Notes: a model not told the origin generated them from the letters alone. Positions 41,349 through 51,419 are shown, counted from the stretch's first letter. The stretch is 57,373 bases of DNA from an uncultured Pelagibacteraceae bacterium (GCA_902596045.1 CACJSJ010000006.1:1-57373), one strand, 5' to 3'. A program made the numbers and translations.

Positions 41349-42485
41349 ATGAGCCCAAAAAAAATCATAAGAAAAAAAAAGGGTATTAAAAATATAAAGT
41401 CGATTGTCCCAGAAAATTTAAGTAAAATAAAAGTAAATCCTTTTAATGTAATTGATAACGCTAAAGATAAAATTAATAATTTTTATACAAATCTAAAAAA
41501 ACAAAGGGAAAAAGAAAAAAAAAGATTGGAAAAAAAAAGATATTTAGATGAAAAAAAAGAATTACAAAATAAAAAAAAGGAAGCCCGAAAAGAAAGGCTC
41601 GATAAAATCAAAGAAGAAAAAAATCAAATTTTAGCTCAAAAAAAATTAATAATTGATAATGAAAAACAAGTAAGAAAAAATGAGGAAAAAAGAAGAAAAA
41701 TTGAAAATCAAAGAATTAAAATTGAACAACAAAAAATTAGAGATGAGGAAGCAAAGAAAATAAGAGAAGATGCATCTAAACTTAAAGAAGAACAACTAAG
41801 AATAAAAATGCTTGAAAGACAAAGAGTTAGAGAAGAAAAAATTAAAGCAAAAGAAGAGGAAATTAGATCTAAACAAATACAAGCACAAAAAATTAGAGAA
41901 GAAAAAGAAATAGCAAGACAAGAAAGGATAAGATTAAAAGAAATAGAGAGAAAAAAAAGATTAGATGAAGAGCAAAAAATTAGAGAAGCAGCTAAAAAAT
42001 TAAGATATGAAGAAGAAAAGTTACGAGAAACTGAAGACAGATTAAGACAGCTAGAAATTGATCGACAGCAAGAAATTGAGCGACAATTAATTAGAGAACA
42101 AGCTGAACAAAAAGAAAAAGAAGAAAAACTTAGATTAAAAGAGCAAGAAATTAAAGCTGCAGAACAAGAAAAAATATTTAAAGAAAAAGAACTTAGAGAA
42201 AAAGAAGAGGAATTAAGAAAAGAAGAGGAAAAGAAAAAACGAATTGAAGAGGAAAGGGAAATTGAATTAAGACGTCAAGATGAGGAAGAAGAGAGAATTA
42301 AAGAGGAAAATCGAAGACTTAAAGAATGGGAAGATAAATTTGATAAAGAACATAAAGCCAGGGAAGAAGAATTAATTAAAAAATTTTATAATAATGAGAT
42401 AACAGGTGAAAATGACACTGAAATTCAAGAGAAATTAGATCCTGAAGTTAAAAATGATGATAACGAAGAAAATAAAAATAATTAA
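41349..42485 (+). CDS. Highly charged helical protein (ER/K-rich), function unknown
   Basis: 378 aa from the ATG at 41349 (the frame extends to a TTG at 41334). After a basic N-terminus (MSPKKIIRKKKGIKN) and a short mixed segment to about residue 50, the chain is almost wholly Lys, Glu, Arg and Gln to about residue 355, followed by a short acidic tail. Runs of E/D alternating every three to four residues with R/K suggest a stable single alpha-helix or a long coiled coil. There are almost no aromatic residues and no cysteines. It could be a spacer, a filament-like or a nucleoid/envelope scaffold; no family is recognised. A terminator-like hairpin follows in the intergenic region. Confidence 0.75.
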   Translation: MSPKKIIRKKKGIKNIKSIVPENLSKIKVNPFNVIDNAKDKINNFYTNLKKQREKEKKRLEKKRYLDEKKELQNKKKEARKERLDKIKEEKNQILAQKKLIIDNEKQVRKNEEKRRKIENQRIKIEQQKIRDEEAKKIREDASKLKEEQLRIKMLERQRVREEKIKAKEEEIRSKQIQAQKIREEKEIARQERIRLKEIERKKRLDEEQKIREAAKKLRYEEEKLRETEDRLRQLEIDRQQEIERQLIREQAEQKEKEEKLRLKEQEIKAAEQEKIFKEKELREKEEELRKEEEKKKRIEEEREIELRRQDEEEERIKEENRRLKEWEDKFDKEHKAREEELIKKFYNNEITGENDTEIQEKLDPEVKNDDNEENKNN

Positions 42486-42520
42486 AGTAGAAAAATTTAA
42501 TCAAATATAAGAGCTTTATA

Positions 42521-42558
42521 AAAAAAAGGAGGTGATTTCAGTCTCCCTCCATCACCTC
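42521..42558 (-). terminator. Rho-independent terminator of the phosphohexomutase gene
   Basis: Inverted repeat GAGGTGAT (42529-42536) with ATCACCTC (42551-42558), and a 14-nt loop. On the minus strand the stem is followed by C and a run of T (complement of 42521-42527). On the plus strand only a weaker T-rich stretch follows about 10 nt later, so its main direction is minus. Confidence 0.75.
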
Positions 42559-42629
42559 ACAGAATATTTTTAATTGATTCTCTGCAGTTATTTGATCACT
42601 TAATAGTTGAAAATTAATGTTATTAATAA

Positions 42630-44084
42630 TTAAATTTTTTGATCATATTGACCAATCTTTCCAGTTTTTTTAAGCAAATCATCAATAAAATTGAAAATTT
42701 TCTTTTTTCTATTATCTGAAGTTGGACTTTCTGTAACAATAACCAAGGAAGGTTTGTTTGAAGATGCTCTTATTAATCCCCAAGATCCGTCTTCAAACGA
42801 AAATCTAATTCCATTTACTGTAAGAATTTCAGAGATTGTTTGATTATCAATTTTAATTTGATTGTTCATAATTTTTGTAACTTGTTTAACAAGTTCCTCT
42901 ACCACTTGATATTTTTCTTCATCTTTACAAAAAGGCGCCATTGTAGGGGTTTGATAAGTATTAGGTAATTGATTAATCATTTCGCTCATTTTGATATCTT
43001 TATTATCTAATAAATGACACACTTGTATTGCTGAATTAATACCATCATCATAACCATAACCTAATGGCTTATTAAAAAAGAAATGACCGCTTTTTTCAAA
43101 TCCAGCTAATGCATTTTCAGTATTAACCTTTCTTTTAATGTGAGAATGTCCAGTTTTCCAATAGATGGTTTCGCAATTATTTTCTATTAAAACTTTATCT
43201 TTGGAATAAAGCCCAGTTGATTTTACATCTACAATAAACTTAGAATTTTTATGTTTTGAGGATAAGTTTCTTGCAATTAATAAACCAATTTTATCTGAAA
43301 ATATTTCATTTCCATCATTATCTATAACACCAACTCTATCTCCATCGCCATCAAATCCAAAACCAATATCTGCGTTATTATCTTTAACCGCCTTAGCTAT
43401 TGCATGAAGCATTTTTAAATCCTCAGGATTTGGATTATATTTTGGAAAGTTCCAATCTAAATTACAATCAAGTTCTATTATTTCACACCCAATTCCTCTT
43501 AATATATCTGGTGCAAATATTCCAGCTGTTCCATTTCCACAAGCAACAACTGCTTTTATTTTCTTTTTAATCTTATTTTTATTAATTAAATCGTCTTTGT
43601 AAATTTTCTGAAAATTTTTTATCTCTTTTTCACTTCCGAGACCTATTGTAAAATTTTCTTTCAGAGTTATTTCTTTTAACTCTTTCATTTCCTCTGGGGC
43701 ATGTGTTAAACCTTTTTTGATACCCATTTTTACACCTGTCCATCCATTTTCATTATGACTAGCTGTTACCATTGCAACAGCATCTGCATCTAAGTTGAAT
43801 TGAGCAAAATAAACCATCGGAGATAAGGATAAACCTATGTCTTCAATTAAACATCCAGTTGAAATTAAACCTTTTTTAAGTGCAGATTTTATTTCTTCAC
43901 TATAGGACCTGTAGTCATACCCAATAATTACTCTTGGATTGCTTTTTTTTGTGTGTTTAATAATCTGAGTTCCTAAACCTTTGCCAAGATTCGTGACACC
44001 GAGAAGATTAATGTCTTTTTTATATACCCATCTAGCGTCATATTCTCTAAATCCATAAGGGTCTATTTTTAAATCTTCACTCAT
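42630..44084 (-). CDS. Phosphomannomutase/phosphoglucomutase
   Basis: 484 aa, alpha-D-phosphohexomutase family. The phosphoserine loop is VTASHNENGWTGVKMG (about 101-116), the metal-binding DGDGDR is near 243-248, and FEKSGHFFF is the sugar-binding loop (about 323-331). It interconverts hexose-6- and hexose-1-phosphates (glucose and/or mannose). That would supply glucose-1-phosphate to rmlA and mannose-1-phosphate to other donors. The gene stands alone with a divergent promoter region shared with nrdA. Confidence 0.92.
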   Translation of the reverse strand: MSEDLKIDPYGFREYDARWVYKKDINLLGVTNLGKGLGTQIIKHTKKSNPRVIIGYDYRSYSEEIKSALKKGLISTGCLIEDIGLSLSPMVYFAQFNLDADAVAMVTASHNENGWTGVKMGIKKGLTHAPEEMKELKEITLKENFTIGLGSEKEIKNFQKIYKDDLINKNKIKKKIKAVVACGNGTAGIFAPDILRGIGCEIIELDCNLDWNFPKYNPNPEDLKMLHAIAKAVKDNNADIGFGFDGDGDRVGVIDNDGNEIFSDKIGLLIARNLSSKHKNSKFIVDVKSTGLYSKDKVLIENNCETIYWKTGHSHIKRKVNTENALAGFEKSGHFFFNKPLGYGYDDGINSAIQVCHLLDNKDIKMSEMINQLPNTYQTPTMAPFCKDEEKYQVVEELVKQVTKIMNNQIKIDNQTISEILTVNGIRFSFEDGSWGLIRASSNKPSLVIVTESPTSDNRKKKIFNFIDDLLKKTGKIGQYDQKI

Positions 44085-44195
44085 ACTGTTGATTACTTAC
44101 CTTTTTTTTAATTATTTTATTGATATTTTTTTTGTCACGTTCTATAAATGTTCTATTGATTTGTTGTTTATATAGTATATCAACTAAAAGCGTAT

Positions 44196-44210
44196 ACAAC
44201 ATGTAGTTGT
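44196..44210 (+). promoter_or_regulatory. Palindromic site upstream of nrdA (NrdR-box-like)
   Basis: ACAAC-ATGTA-GTTGT is a 15-bp inverted repeat 34 bp before the nrdA ATG. A looser AT-rich element centred near 44172 lies about 31 bp upstream, the spacing expected of paired NrdR boxes, but that element matches poorly. The assignment to NrdR is inferred from position. Confidence 0.45.
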
Positions 44211-44243
44211 TTTCGTAAAAATAACAAAATAAAACACAAAATT

Positions 44244-46184
44244 ATGAACAAAATTCTATCGCAGGCCCTAAAGAAAGCTGTCTCTGAGTATAGCCCTCAA
44301 GTAATAGAGGTTCCAAAAGGAAATAGACCTGATCTTTTTTCATTAAATACTGAAACTGAACTTTTTCAAAATGACAAAGGTATAATTATTAAAATTGATC
44401 GATCTCGTGATGCTAATTTAACTGATTTTGGGAAGGCAACCTTGAAAGACAGATATCTTGGTCACAATGAGTCATTTCAAGATTTATTTGCACGTGTTGC
44501 TAGCTCATATGCAGATGACAACTTACATGCACAAAGAATTTATAATTACATAAGTAATTTATGGTTTATGCCTGCAACACCTGTTTTATCAAATGGTGGA
44601 ACTAAAAGAGGATTACCAATTTCATGCTTTTTAAATGAGGCATCAGATAGTCTTGGCGGAATTCTAGATCTTTGGAGTGAAAATGTTTGGTTAGCTGCTA
44701 AAGGTGGTGGTATTGGAAGTTACTGGGGCAATTTAAGATCTATTGGTGAAAAAATTGGTAAGGTTGGAAAAACATCTGGAATAATTCCTTTCATTAAAGT
44801 CATGGATTCTTTGACAATGGCAATTAGTCAAGGATCATTAAGAAGAGGTTCTGCAGCTTGTTATCTTCCAGTCGATCATCCTGAAATAGAAGAGTTTATT
44901 GAAATGAGAAGACCAACAGGTGGTGATCCAAATAGAAAAGCTTTAAATTTACATCACGGTGTTTTAGTTTCGGATGCATTCATGAGAGCTGTTGAAAATG
45001 ATGAACAATGGGCACTTAAAAGTCCTGCAGATGGAACAGTTCAACAAACTATATCAGCTAGAAATTTATGGATAAGATTACTTACAGCTAGAATTGAAAC
45101 TGGAGAACCATACATAATTTATATTGATACGGTTAATAGATTAATTCCACAACATCATAAACTCGCTAACTTAACTGTTAAAACATCTAATTTGTGTAGT
45201 GAAATAACTTTACCTACTGGAATTGATAAAGACGGTAGAGATAGAACAGCTGTTTGTTGTTTATCTTCATTAAATTTAGAAAAGTATGATGAATGGAAAG
45301 ATGACCCAAATATGATCGGTGATGTTATGAGATTTTTAGATAATGTTTTAACTGACTTTATTAAAAAAGCTCCAGACCAATTTAAGGATGCAAAGTATTC
45401 AGCAGAGAGAGAAAGAAGCGTTGGATTAGGTGTAATGGGTTTCCATTCTTTTTTACAAAAAAATAAAATTCCACTTGAGTCAGTAATGGCCAAATCTTGG
45501 AACAAAAAAATATTTAAACAAATTGATGAGCAAGTAAATAAAGCATCAAAAGATTTGGCTGAAGAAAGAGGAGCTTGCCCAGATGCTGCAGAATATGGTT
45601 ATCAAGAAAGATTTTCTAATAAAACAGCAATTGCCCCAACAGCTTCTATTTCAATTATTTGTGGTGGAGCTTCACCAGGAGTTGAGCCGATAGCTGCAAA
45701 TAGCTATACTCATAAAACTCTATCAGGATCTTTCAATGTTAGAAATAGATATTTAGAGGAAATTTTAGATGGTCATGGTAAAAATGATGATGAAACTTGG
45801 TCTACAATAACAACTAATCAAGGATCTGTTTCACATTTAGATTTTTTAACAGATTTAGAAAAAGATGTTTTTAAAACTGCTTTTGAGTTAAATCAAAAAT
45901 GGATTATTGAATTAAGTGGAGATCGAACACCTTTTATATCTCAAGCACAATCAGTTAATTTATTTTTACCAGCAGACGTCCACAAAAAAGAATTACATAG
46001 AATTCATTTTGATGCATGGAAAAAAGGTTTAAAAAGCCTTTATTATTGTAGATCAAAATCAATTCAAAGAGCTGAAAATATCAATGATGCAAAATCAACA
46101 GATGTTACAGCCAATGTATATAAATCTAAAAACAAACAATCTAACGAAGAACCAGAATACGAGGAGTGTTTATCATGTCAGTAG
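44244..46184 (+). CDS. nrdA: Class I ribonucleotide reductase alpha subunit, no ATP-cone
   Basis: 646 aa against about 760 in E. coli. It reduces ribonucleotides to deoxyribonucleotides. Active-site residues are visible: Cys128 (GLPISCFL), Asn316-x-Cys318-x-Glu320 (SNLCSEITLP), the partner Cys at 338/339, the radical-transfer Tyr pair (SLYYCRSKSIQR, about 620) and the C-terminal Cys-x2-Cys (ECLSCQ). The N-terminal ATP-cone (about 90 residues) that gives dATP feedback is absent. Its 3' end overlaps nrdB by 10 bp. Confidence 0.95.
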   Translation: MNKILSQALKKAVSEYSPQVIEVPKGNRPDLFSLNTETELFQNDKGIIIKIDRSRDANLTDFGKATLKDRYLGHNESFQDLFARVASSYADDNLHAQRIYNYISNLWFMPATPVLSNGGTKRGLPISCFLNEASDSLGGILDLWSENVWLAAKGGGIGSYWGNLRSIGEKIGKVGKTSGIIPFIKVMDSLTMAISQGSLRRGSAACYLPVDHPEIEEFIEMRRPTGGDPNRKALNLHHGVLVSDAFMRAVENDEQWALKSPADGTVQQTISARNLWIRLLTARIETGEPYIIYIDTVNRLIPQHHKLANLTVKTSNLCSEITLPTGIDKDGRDRTAVCCLSSLNLEKYDEWKDDPNMIGDVMRFLDNVLTDFIKKAPDQFKDAKYSAERERSVGLGVMGFHSFLQKNKIPLESVMAKSWNKKIFKQIDEQVNKASKDLAEERGACPDAAEYGYQERFSNKTAIAPTASISIICGGASPGVEPIAANSYTHKTLSGSFNVRNRYLEEILDGHGKNDDETWSTITTNQGSVSHLDFLTDLEKDVFKTAFELNQKWIIELSGDRTPFISQAQSVNLFLPADVHKKELHRIHFDAWKKGLKSLYYCRSKSIQRAENINDAKSTDVTANVYKSKNKQSNEEPEYEECLSCQ

Positions 46185-47206
46185 CTGAAAAAATAAATAA
46201 AAAAATTATTCAACCAGAAAAAAAAGAAATTGTTCAACCACAAAAAATGGGACTATTAGTTGAGAATCCTGTTTACAAACCTTTTAGATACCCATGGTGC
46301 TATGATGCATGGTTAACACAACAAAGAATTCACTGGTTGCCTGAAGAAGTACCACTTGGTGATGATGTTAGAGATTGGCAAAAAAATTTAACTGCATCAG
46401 AAAAAAACTTATTAACACAAATTTTTAGATTTTTTACACAAGCTGATGTTGAGGTTAGTAATTGTTATTTAAGACACTACACAACTGTGTTTAAACCAAC
46501 AGAAGTTTTAATGATGATGACTGCCTTTGCTGCAATGGAGACAGTTCACATTGCTGCCTATTCTCATTTGTTAGACACAATTGGAATGCCCGAGTCTGAA
46601 TATTCTGCATTTATGAAATATAAAGAAATGAAAGATAAATATGATTACATGCAAAATTTTGACATGACGTCAAAAGAAGATATTGCTAAAACAGTTGCAG
46701 TATTTAGTGCGTTCACTGAAGGTCTTCAACTCTTTGCAAGTTTTGCAATACTTTTAAACTTTCCAAGACACAACAAGATGAAAGGTATGGGCCAAATAGT
46801 TACATGGTCTGTGAGAGATGAAACTCTTCACTGCAATTCAATGATAAGAATTTTTAAAGAGTTCATAAATGAAAACCCCGAAATATGGAATGCAAAATTA
46901 AAAAAAGAACTTTATGAAGCTTGCAGAACTATTATTGAGCATGAAGATGCGTTTATTGATTTAGCTTTCGAAATGGGACCAATGGAAGGTTTAACTGCAC
47001 AAGAAGTTAAAGATTATATCAGATTTATTGGTAATAGAAGATTAGTTCAACTTGGATTAGAGCCAATTTATGATGTGCAAAAAAATCCTCTTGGATGGTT
47101 AGATACCATGTTGAATGCTGTTGAACATATGAATTTCTTTGAAGGTCGTGCAACAGAATACTCTAAAGCATCAACGCAGGGTACATGGGTAGAAGCATTT
47201 AGTTAA
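46175..47206 (+). CDS. nrdB: Class I ribonucleotide reductase beta subunit
   Basis: 343 aa from the ATG at 46175, preceded by GAGGAG at 46161-46166; an in-frame GTG at 46166 lies inside that Shine-Dalgarno. The diiron ligands are Asp91, Glu122, His125, Glu182, Glu216 and His219, and the radical Tyr129 is in ETVHIAAYS. The first four key positions keep the E. coli NrdB spacing, offset by 7. The Tyr argues against the Tyr-less Ic and Ie subclasses. It overlaps nrdA, so the two are translationally coupled. Confidence 0.95.
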   Translation: MSVAEKINKKIIQPEKKEIVQPQKMGLLVENPVYKPFRYPWCYDAWLTQQRIHWLPEEVPLGDDVRDWQKNLTASEKNLLTQIFRFFTQADVEVSNCYLRHYTTVFKPTEVLMMMTAFAAMETVHIAAYSHLLDTIGMPESEYSAFMKYKEMKDKYDYMQNFDMTSKEDIAKTVAVFSAFTEGLQLFASFAILLNFPRHNKMKGMGQIVTWSVRDETLHCNSMIRIFKEFINENPEIWNAKLKKELYEACRTIIEHEDAFIDLAFEMGPMEGLTAQEVKDYIRFIGNRRLVQLGLEPIYDVQKNPLGWLDTMLNAVEHMNFFEGRATEYSKASTQGTWVEAFS

Positions 47207-47211
47207 TTCAA

Positions 47212-47841
47212 TTGAAATACAAAAAGTATTTTAGAAAAACTAGCCTTAAACAAAAAGGAGATGGTGATTTTTTTTTAGAGGAAATAAGAAAAAATAAACC
47301 TAAAGTTTTTTTGGAAGTGGGCGTTTTTCATGGAGTAACAGCAAGAAATGTTTGTGAATTACTAGCTGAATTACATGGGAATGACTTTAAATATATAGGT
47401 TTAGATTTATTTGAAAAAAATGATGAAAATAAATCTGAAATTATTCCAAACACAAATTTTTCAAATCCTTTTAAACAAATTTATTTTAAATATATAAAAA
47501 GACAAAATCCATACTCAATAGAAGCTATTATGGATTTGCTGAATAAATTTAAAGATAATGTCCAATTAATAAAAGGAAATTCCAATAAAGTTTTAAAAAA
47601 AGTAGATATGTCAAAAATAGACTATGTTTTTTTAGATGGTGGTCATGAATATGGAACTGTAATAAATGACCTAAATAACTGTATTGGTGTAATAAATAAC
47701 AATGGTACGATTTTGTGTGACGATTATAATTTATCGTATGCACCAGGTGTTAAAAAAGCTATTGATGAATTTGTAGAACAAAATAATTTAAAGTGTGAGA
47801 TATTGTGTAATTTTAGATTTGCGAAAATAGAAAAATATTAA
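47212..47841 (+). CDS. SAM-dependent methyltransferase (class I, Methyltransf_24-like)
   Basis: 209 aa starting at TTG 47212, 5 bp after nrdB. VFLEVGVFHGVTARNVCELL is SAM motif I, followed by YIGLDLFEKND, VQLIKGNS, IDYVFLDGGHEYGTVINDL and GTILCDDYN. The D-G-G-H and D-D motifs are those of sugar or small-molecule O-methyltransferases with metal-assisted catalysis. The substrate is unknown, and its place after nrdAB gives no functional hint. Confidence 0.75.
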   Translation: MKYKKYFRKTSLKQKGDGDFFLEEIRKNKPKVFLEVGVFHGVTARNVCELLAELHGNDFKYIGLDLFEKNDENKSEIIPNTNFSNPFKQIYFKYIKRQNPYSIEAIMDLLNKFKDNVQLIKGNSNKVLKKVDMSKIDYVFLDGGHEYGTVINDLNNCIGVINNNGTILCDDYNLSYAPGVKKAIDEFVEQNNLKCEILCNFRFAKIEKY

Positions 47842-47842
47842 A

Positions 47843-48967
47843 TTATCTTTGATCCAACACTTGAACTTTTCTGTGTTTATTACCGTTATAGCTAGCCAAG
47901 GGCCGAATAAGTTTATTTGCGGCATGTTGCTCGAATATATGTGCAGACCAACCAGTAATTCTTGATATAACAAAAATTGGTGTAAAGAAATCCGTGTCAA
48001 AACCCATTAGATGATAAGTTGGTCCAGTAGGATAGTCGACATTTGGATGAATATTTTTTCTCTCAATCATTACTTTTTCAACAATATCGTAGATTTTTTC
48101 AAACTTCTTATCTTTTTTAATTTTAGCTACTTTTCCAAAATACTCTCTCATTGTAGGAACTCTAGAATCTCCACTTTTATAAACTCTGTGACCAAATCCC
48201 ATCACAACATCTTTGTTATCAAGAGCCATGTTAATCCACTTTAACGCATTTTCTGGTTTCTTAATTTTATTCATCATATGCATTACTTCTTCATTGGCTC
48301 CACCGTGTAAAGGACCCTTTAGACTTGCTATAGCTCCTGTAATTGCTCCATGAATATCTGATAAACTACTTGTAATTGTTCTTGCTGTGAAAGTTGAAAC
48401 GTTAAAACTATGTTCGGCATAAAGAATTAAAGATACATCAAATGCTTTGACAATATCTTTATTTGGAACTTTACCAAAGCACATGTGAAAAAAGTTTTCA
48501 GAAAATGAGAGATTTTTCTTTGGAGGAATTATTTTTTTACCTTTTCTAGTTCTATAAAAAGCAGCTAAGGCGACAGGCGTTTTTGCAAAAATTCTCATTA
48601 CTTTTCGCATATTGGCTTTTTGTGAATTATCTCTCGTGTCCTTATCTTCTAAACCCATAATGCTAACAGCTGTTCTTGCTACATCCATAGGATGAGCTGT
48701 TTTAGGAATACTTTTTATTGCATTGATTAAACTTTTAGATAATTTTCTTTCTTTGTTTTCGTCTTTTTCAAAATTTTTTAATTGTTTTTTATTTGGAAGT
48801 TCCCCATTCAAAATTAAATAAGCAACCTCTTCAAATTTGCAATTTGCACATAAGTCTTGAGCAGCATATCCCCTGTATGTTAAAGAATTTATCTCTGGCA
48901 TTACTTTAGAAATCGCTGTTTCATCAACAGTTACACCCATTAAACCTTTTTTGATGTCTTCACTCAT
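47843..48967 (-). CDS. prpC: 2-Methylcitrate synthase
   Basis: 374 aa, citrate synthase superfamily, short form. It starts KKGLMGVTVDETAISKV and TYRGYAAQDL as in PrpC. Catalytic His residues lie in GPLHGGANEEV and GFGHRVYK, and the Asp in the FDTDFFTPIFV region. It condenses propionyl-CoA with oxaloacetate. It is the last gene of prpD-prpB-prpC; its start overlaps the prpB stop by 1 bp. As the operon has all three cycle-specific steps, methylcitrate is preferred over plain citrate synthase activity. Confidence 0.93.
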   Translation of the reverse strand: MSEDIKKGLMGVTVDETAISKVMPEINSLTYRGYAAQDLCANCKFEEVAYLILNGELPNKKQLKNFEKDENKERKLSKSLINAIKSIPKTAHPMDVARTAVSIMGLEDKDTRDNSQKANMRKVMRIFAKTPVALAAFYRTRKGKKIIPPKKNLSFSENFFHMCFGKVPNKDIVKAFDVSLILYAEHSFNVSTFTARTITSSLSDIHGAITGAIASLKGPLHGGANEEVMHMMNKIKKPENALKWINMALDNKDVVMGFGHRVYKSGDSRVPTMREYFGKVAKIKKDKKFEKIYDIVEKVMIERKNIHPNVDYPTGPTYHLMGFDTDFFTPIFVISRITGWSAHIFEQHAANKLIRPLASYNGNKHRKVQVLDQR

Positions 48968-49863
48968 TATTCGTGACCTTTGGTACTAAAGTTATAAATT
49001 TTTTCGTCTAAACTATTATATTTCTCATAATCAACAAGCTCATACAATCGTTTCCTAGTCTGCATTTTATCAATAATATTGTTTTGATGTCCATTTGCAT
49101 AAATGTCTCTTAAACCATCCTCAACATTTTTCATTGCTAATCTTTGTGTAGTGACAGGATAAATTACAATATTATAACCAAATTGTTCTAATTCTTTGTA
49201 ATTGAATAACTTAGATTTACCGAATTCAGTCATGTTAGCAAGTAAATAACATGAGAGTTCTTTTCTTACTTTTTCAAATTCTTTTTCATTATGTAATGCC
49301 TCTGGAAAAATTATTTCAGCACCTGCATCTATATATGCTTTGCATCTATCGATCATTTTTTCAATTCCTTCAACAGCTTTTGCATCTGATCTTGCAATAA
49401 TTTTAAAGTTCTCATCTTTTTTTGCTGCTACACATTCTTTAATTTTATTAACCATTGCATCAGTTGTGATAAGCTCTTTATTATCGAGATGCCCACATCT
49501 TTTTCTTTCGATTTGATCCTCCAGGTGAACAGCTGAAATTCCAAATTCCTCAAAAGTTTCAATAGTTTCTTTGCAAGACTTAAAACCAGTATCAATATCA
49601 ACTATTGTTGGAAGATTAGTTACTCTTGAAATTAAATAAGATCGTGTACTTACATCCTGAAGTGTAGTTAAACCAATATCTGGAAAACCAAGATCATTTG
49701 CCATTACACCACCAGATACATAAACAGCATCATAGCCTATTTCTTCAATTAATTTTGCTGTAAGAGGATTATATGCCCCTGGTACTCTTAAAATTTTTTT
49801 TGATTTAAGTTTATTTACGAAATCAAATCTTTTTTGAGATGGTTCTTTTTCAACAAAATGCAT
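48967..49863 (-). CDS. prpB: Methylisocitrate lyase
   Basis: 298 aa, isocitrate lyase/PEP mutase superfamily. GAYNPLTAKLIEEIGYDAVYVSGG, VDIDTGF, VHLEDQIERKRCGHL (catalytic Cys in KRCGH, about 122) and IIARSDA are present. It splits 2-methylisocitrate into pyruvate and succinate. Overlaps of 1 bp on both sides (prpD stop, prpC start) show tight operon coupling. Confidence 0.94.
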   Translation of the reverse strand: MHFVEKEPSQKRFDFVNKLKSKKILRVPGAYNPLTAKLIEEIGYDAVYVSGGVMANDLGFPDIGLTTLQDVSTRSYLISRVTNLPTIVDIDTGFKSCKETIETFEEFGISAVHLEDQIERKRCGHLDNKELITTDAMVNKIKECVAAKKDENFKIIARSDAKAVEGIEKMIDRCKAYIDAGAEIIFPEALHNEKEFEKVRKELSCYLLANMTEFGKSKLFNYKELEQFGYNIVIYPVTTQRLAMKNVEDGLRDIYANGHQNNIIDKMQTRKRLYELVDYEKYNSLDEKIYNFSTKGHE

Positions 49864-51365
49864 TAAAAAATACCTTTTTTTAAATTTTTTTTTAGTTTAT
49901 TTTTTCTTACATCAATATTTAATCTATTTAATTGCCCTGATTTTAATTTTCTTAGATTTTGCACTGTTTTTAAAAACCGATCACTTTCTTTTTTATCTAA
50001 AATATTTTCTGTTAAAGTTAAAAATTTATTTATATAATTTTTTCTCTTGAAAGGTCTCGATCCATAGGGATGAGCATCTGCTCTATCTTGTTGTTCAATT
50101 ATTTTTTTTCCATTATTTAATGTTATAATTACTTTAGCACCAAAAGATTTTTTTTTAGGATTTGGATCGTGATATTTTTTTGTCCATTTTTTATCTTCAT
50201 GCGTTTTTATAGATCGCCAAATTTTAATAGTGCTTCTTTTGTTAGCTCTAGATTTTGAATATGATTTAACATGATGCCATCTACCATCTTCTAAGGCTAC
50301 TGCAAAAATATACATTATAGAGTGATCTAAAGTCTCTCTACTAGCATTAGGATCCATTTTTTGAGGATCATTAGCCCCTGTGCCAATAACATAATGTGTG
50401 TGATGACTTGTATAAATATCAATTTTTTTAATTTGATTTAAGTTTGACACTTTTTTATTTAGTTTTTTAGCAAGATCAATCAAAGCTTGAGATTGATATT
50501 CTGCGGAATATTCTTTGGTATAAGTTTCAAGTATAGCTTTTTTAGATTCCCCCTTTTTTGGAAGAGGAACTTTGTAAAGTGCTTTCTTACCATCTAAAAT
50601 TCTTGCTATGACACTATCTTCACCCTCGTAAATCGGACTTGGTGCACCTTCACCACGCATCACTCTGTCTACAGCTTCAATTGCAAGTTTACCTGCATGT
50701 GCTGGAGCGTATGCCTTCCAACTTGAAATTTCACCTTTTCTCGATTGTCTTGTAGAAACCGTTGTATGTAATGCCTGTTGTACTGCCTGATAAATTGTTT
50801 CAGTTTTTAATTTTAACATTGTACCAAGTCCTGCAGCTACACTTGGTCCTAAATGAGCTATGTGATCTACTTTATGTTTGTGCAGACAAATTCCTTTAAC
50901 TAAATTTACTTGAACTTCATAAGCAGTAATAATACCTCTTATAAGATCTAAACCACTTCTTCTATTTTGCTGAGCAACGCTTATTAAGGGAGGGATATTA
51001 TCCCCTGGATGACTGTAATCTGCTGCTAAAAAAGTATCATGAAAATCAAGTTCTCTTACTGCAGTTCCGTTTGACCAAGCGGCCCACTCACAATCAAATT
51101 TTAATTTTTTATTAACTCCAAATAAAGTTGCACCATTTTTTCTAGAGTGTTTTAAAGCCATCTCTCTTGATGAAATAACAGGCCTTCTGTTTAGTGATGC
51201 AATTGCAACTGAAGCGTTATCAATAATTCTATTTATAACCATATCAATTGCATCTTTATTTAGTTTTGCATTATCACTTGCTATTTCAGCAATTTTCCAT
51301 GCTAGTTGATTTTTTTTTGGTAAATGTATTTTAGATGGGTAAACTTTTACTTTATGTACAATCAA
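49863..51365 (-). CDS. prpD: 2-Methylcitrate dehydratase (MmgE/PrpD family)
   Basis: 500 aa. Conserved parts are [53 protein letters not shown] and [19 protein letters not shown], all typical of PrpD. It dehydrates 2-methylcitrate to methylaconitate/2-methylisocitrate. The start is TTG at 51365, supported by TTAGGAGT lying 5 nt upstream. It is the first gene of the operon; prpE and acnD are not here. The C-terminal 40 residues are Lys-rich. Confidence 0.92.
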   Translation of the reverse strand: MIVHKVKVYPSKIHLPKKNQLAWKIAEIASDNAKLNKDAIDMVINRIIDNASVAIASLNRRPVISSREMALKHSRKNGATLFGVNKKLKFDCEWAAWSNGTAVRELDFHDTFLAADYSHPGDNIPPLISVAQQNRRSGLDLIRGIITAYEVQVNLVKGICLHKHKVDHIAHLGPSVAAGLGTMLKLKTETIYQAVQQALHTTVSTRQSRKGEISSWKAYAPAHAGKLAIEAVDRVMRGEGAPSPIYEGEDSVIARILDGKKALYKVPLPKKGESKKAILETYTKEYSAEYQSQALIDLAKKLNKKVSNLNQIKKIDIYTSHHTHYVIGTGANDPQKMDPNASRETLDHSIMYIFAVALEDGRWHHVKSYSKSRANKRSTIKIWRSIKTHEDKKWTKKYHDPNPKKKSFGAKVIITLNNGKKIIEQQDRADAHPYGSRPFKRKNYINKFLTLTENILDKKESDRFLKTVQNLRKLKSGQLNRLNIDVRKNKLKKNLKKGIF

Positions 51366-51419
51366 AATAACTCCTAATTTTCGAGATTGTTTTTAATAGT
51401 TAAAAAAAAATAATCAATA

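Noticed and set aside
42526-42540. AAAGGAGGTGAT, a perfect match to the anti-Shine-Dalgarno sequence, suggesting a hidden small gene or a ribosome-targeting RNA
   Set aside because: No start codon follows at a usable distance, and the sequence is explained as one arm of a minus-strand terminator with a T-run.
45155-45505. 116-codon open frame opposite nrdA
   Set aside because: Lies wholly inside the conserved nrdA catalytic core; protein is low-complexity without any recognisable motif.
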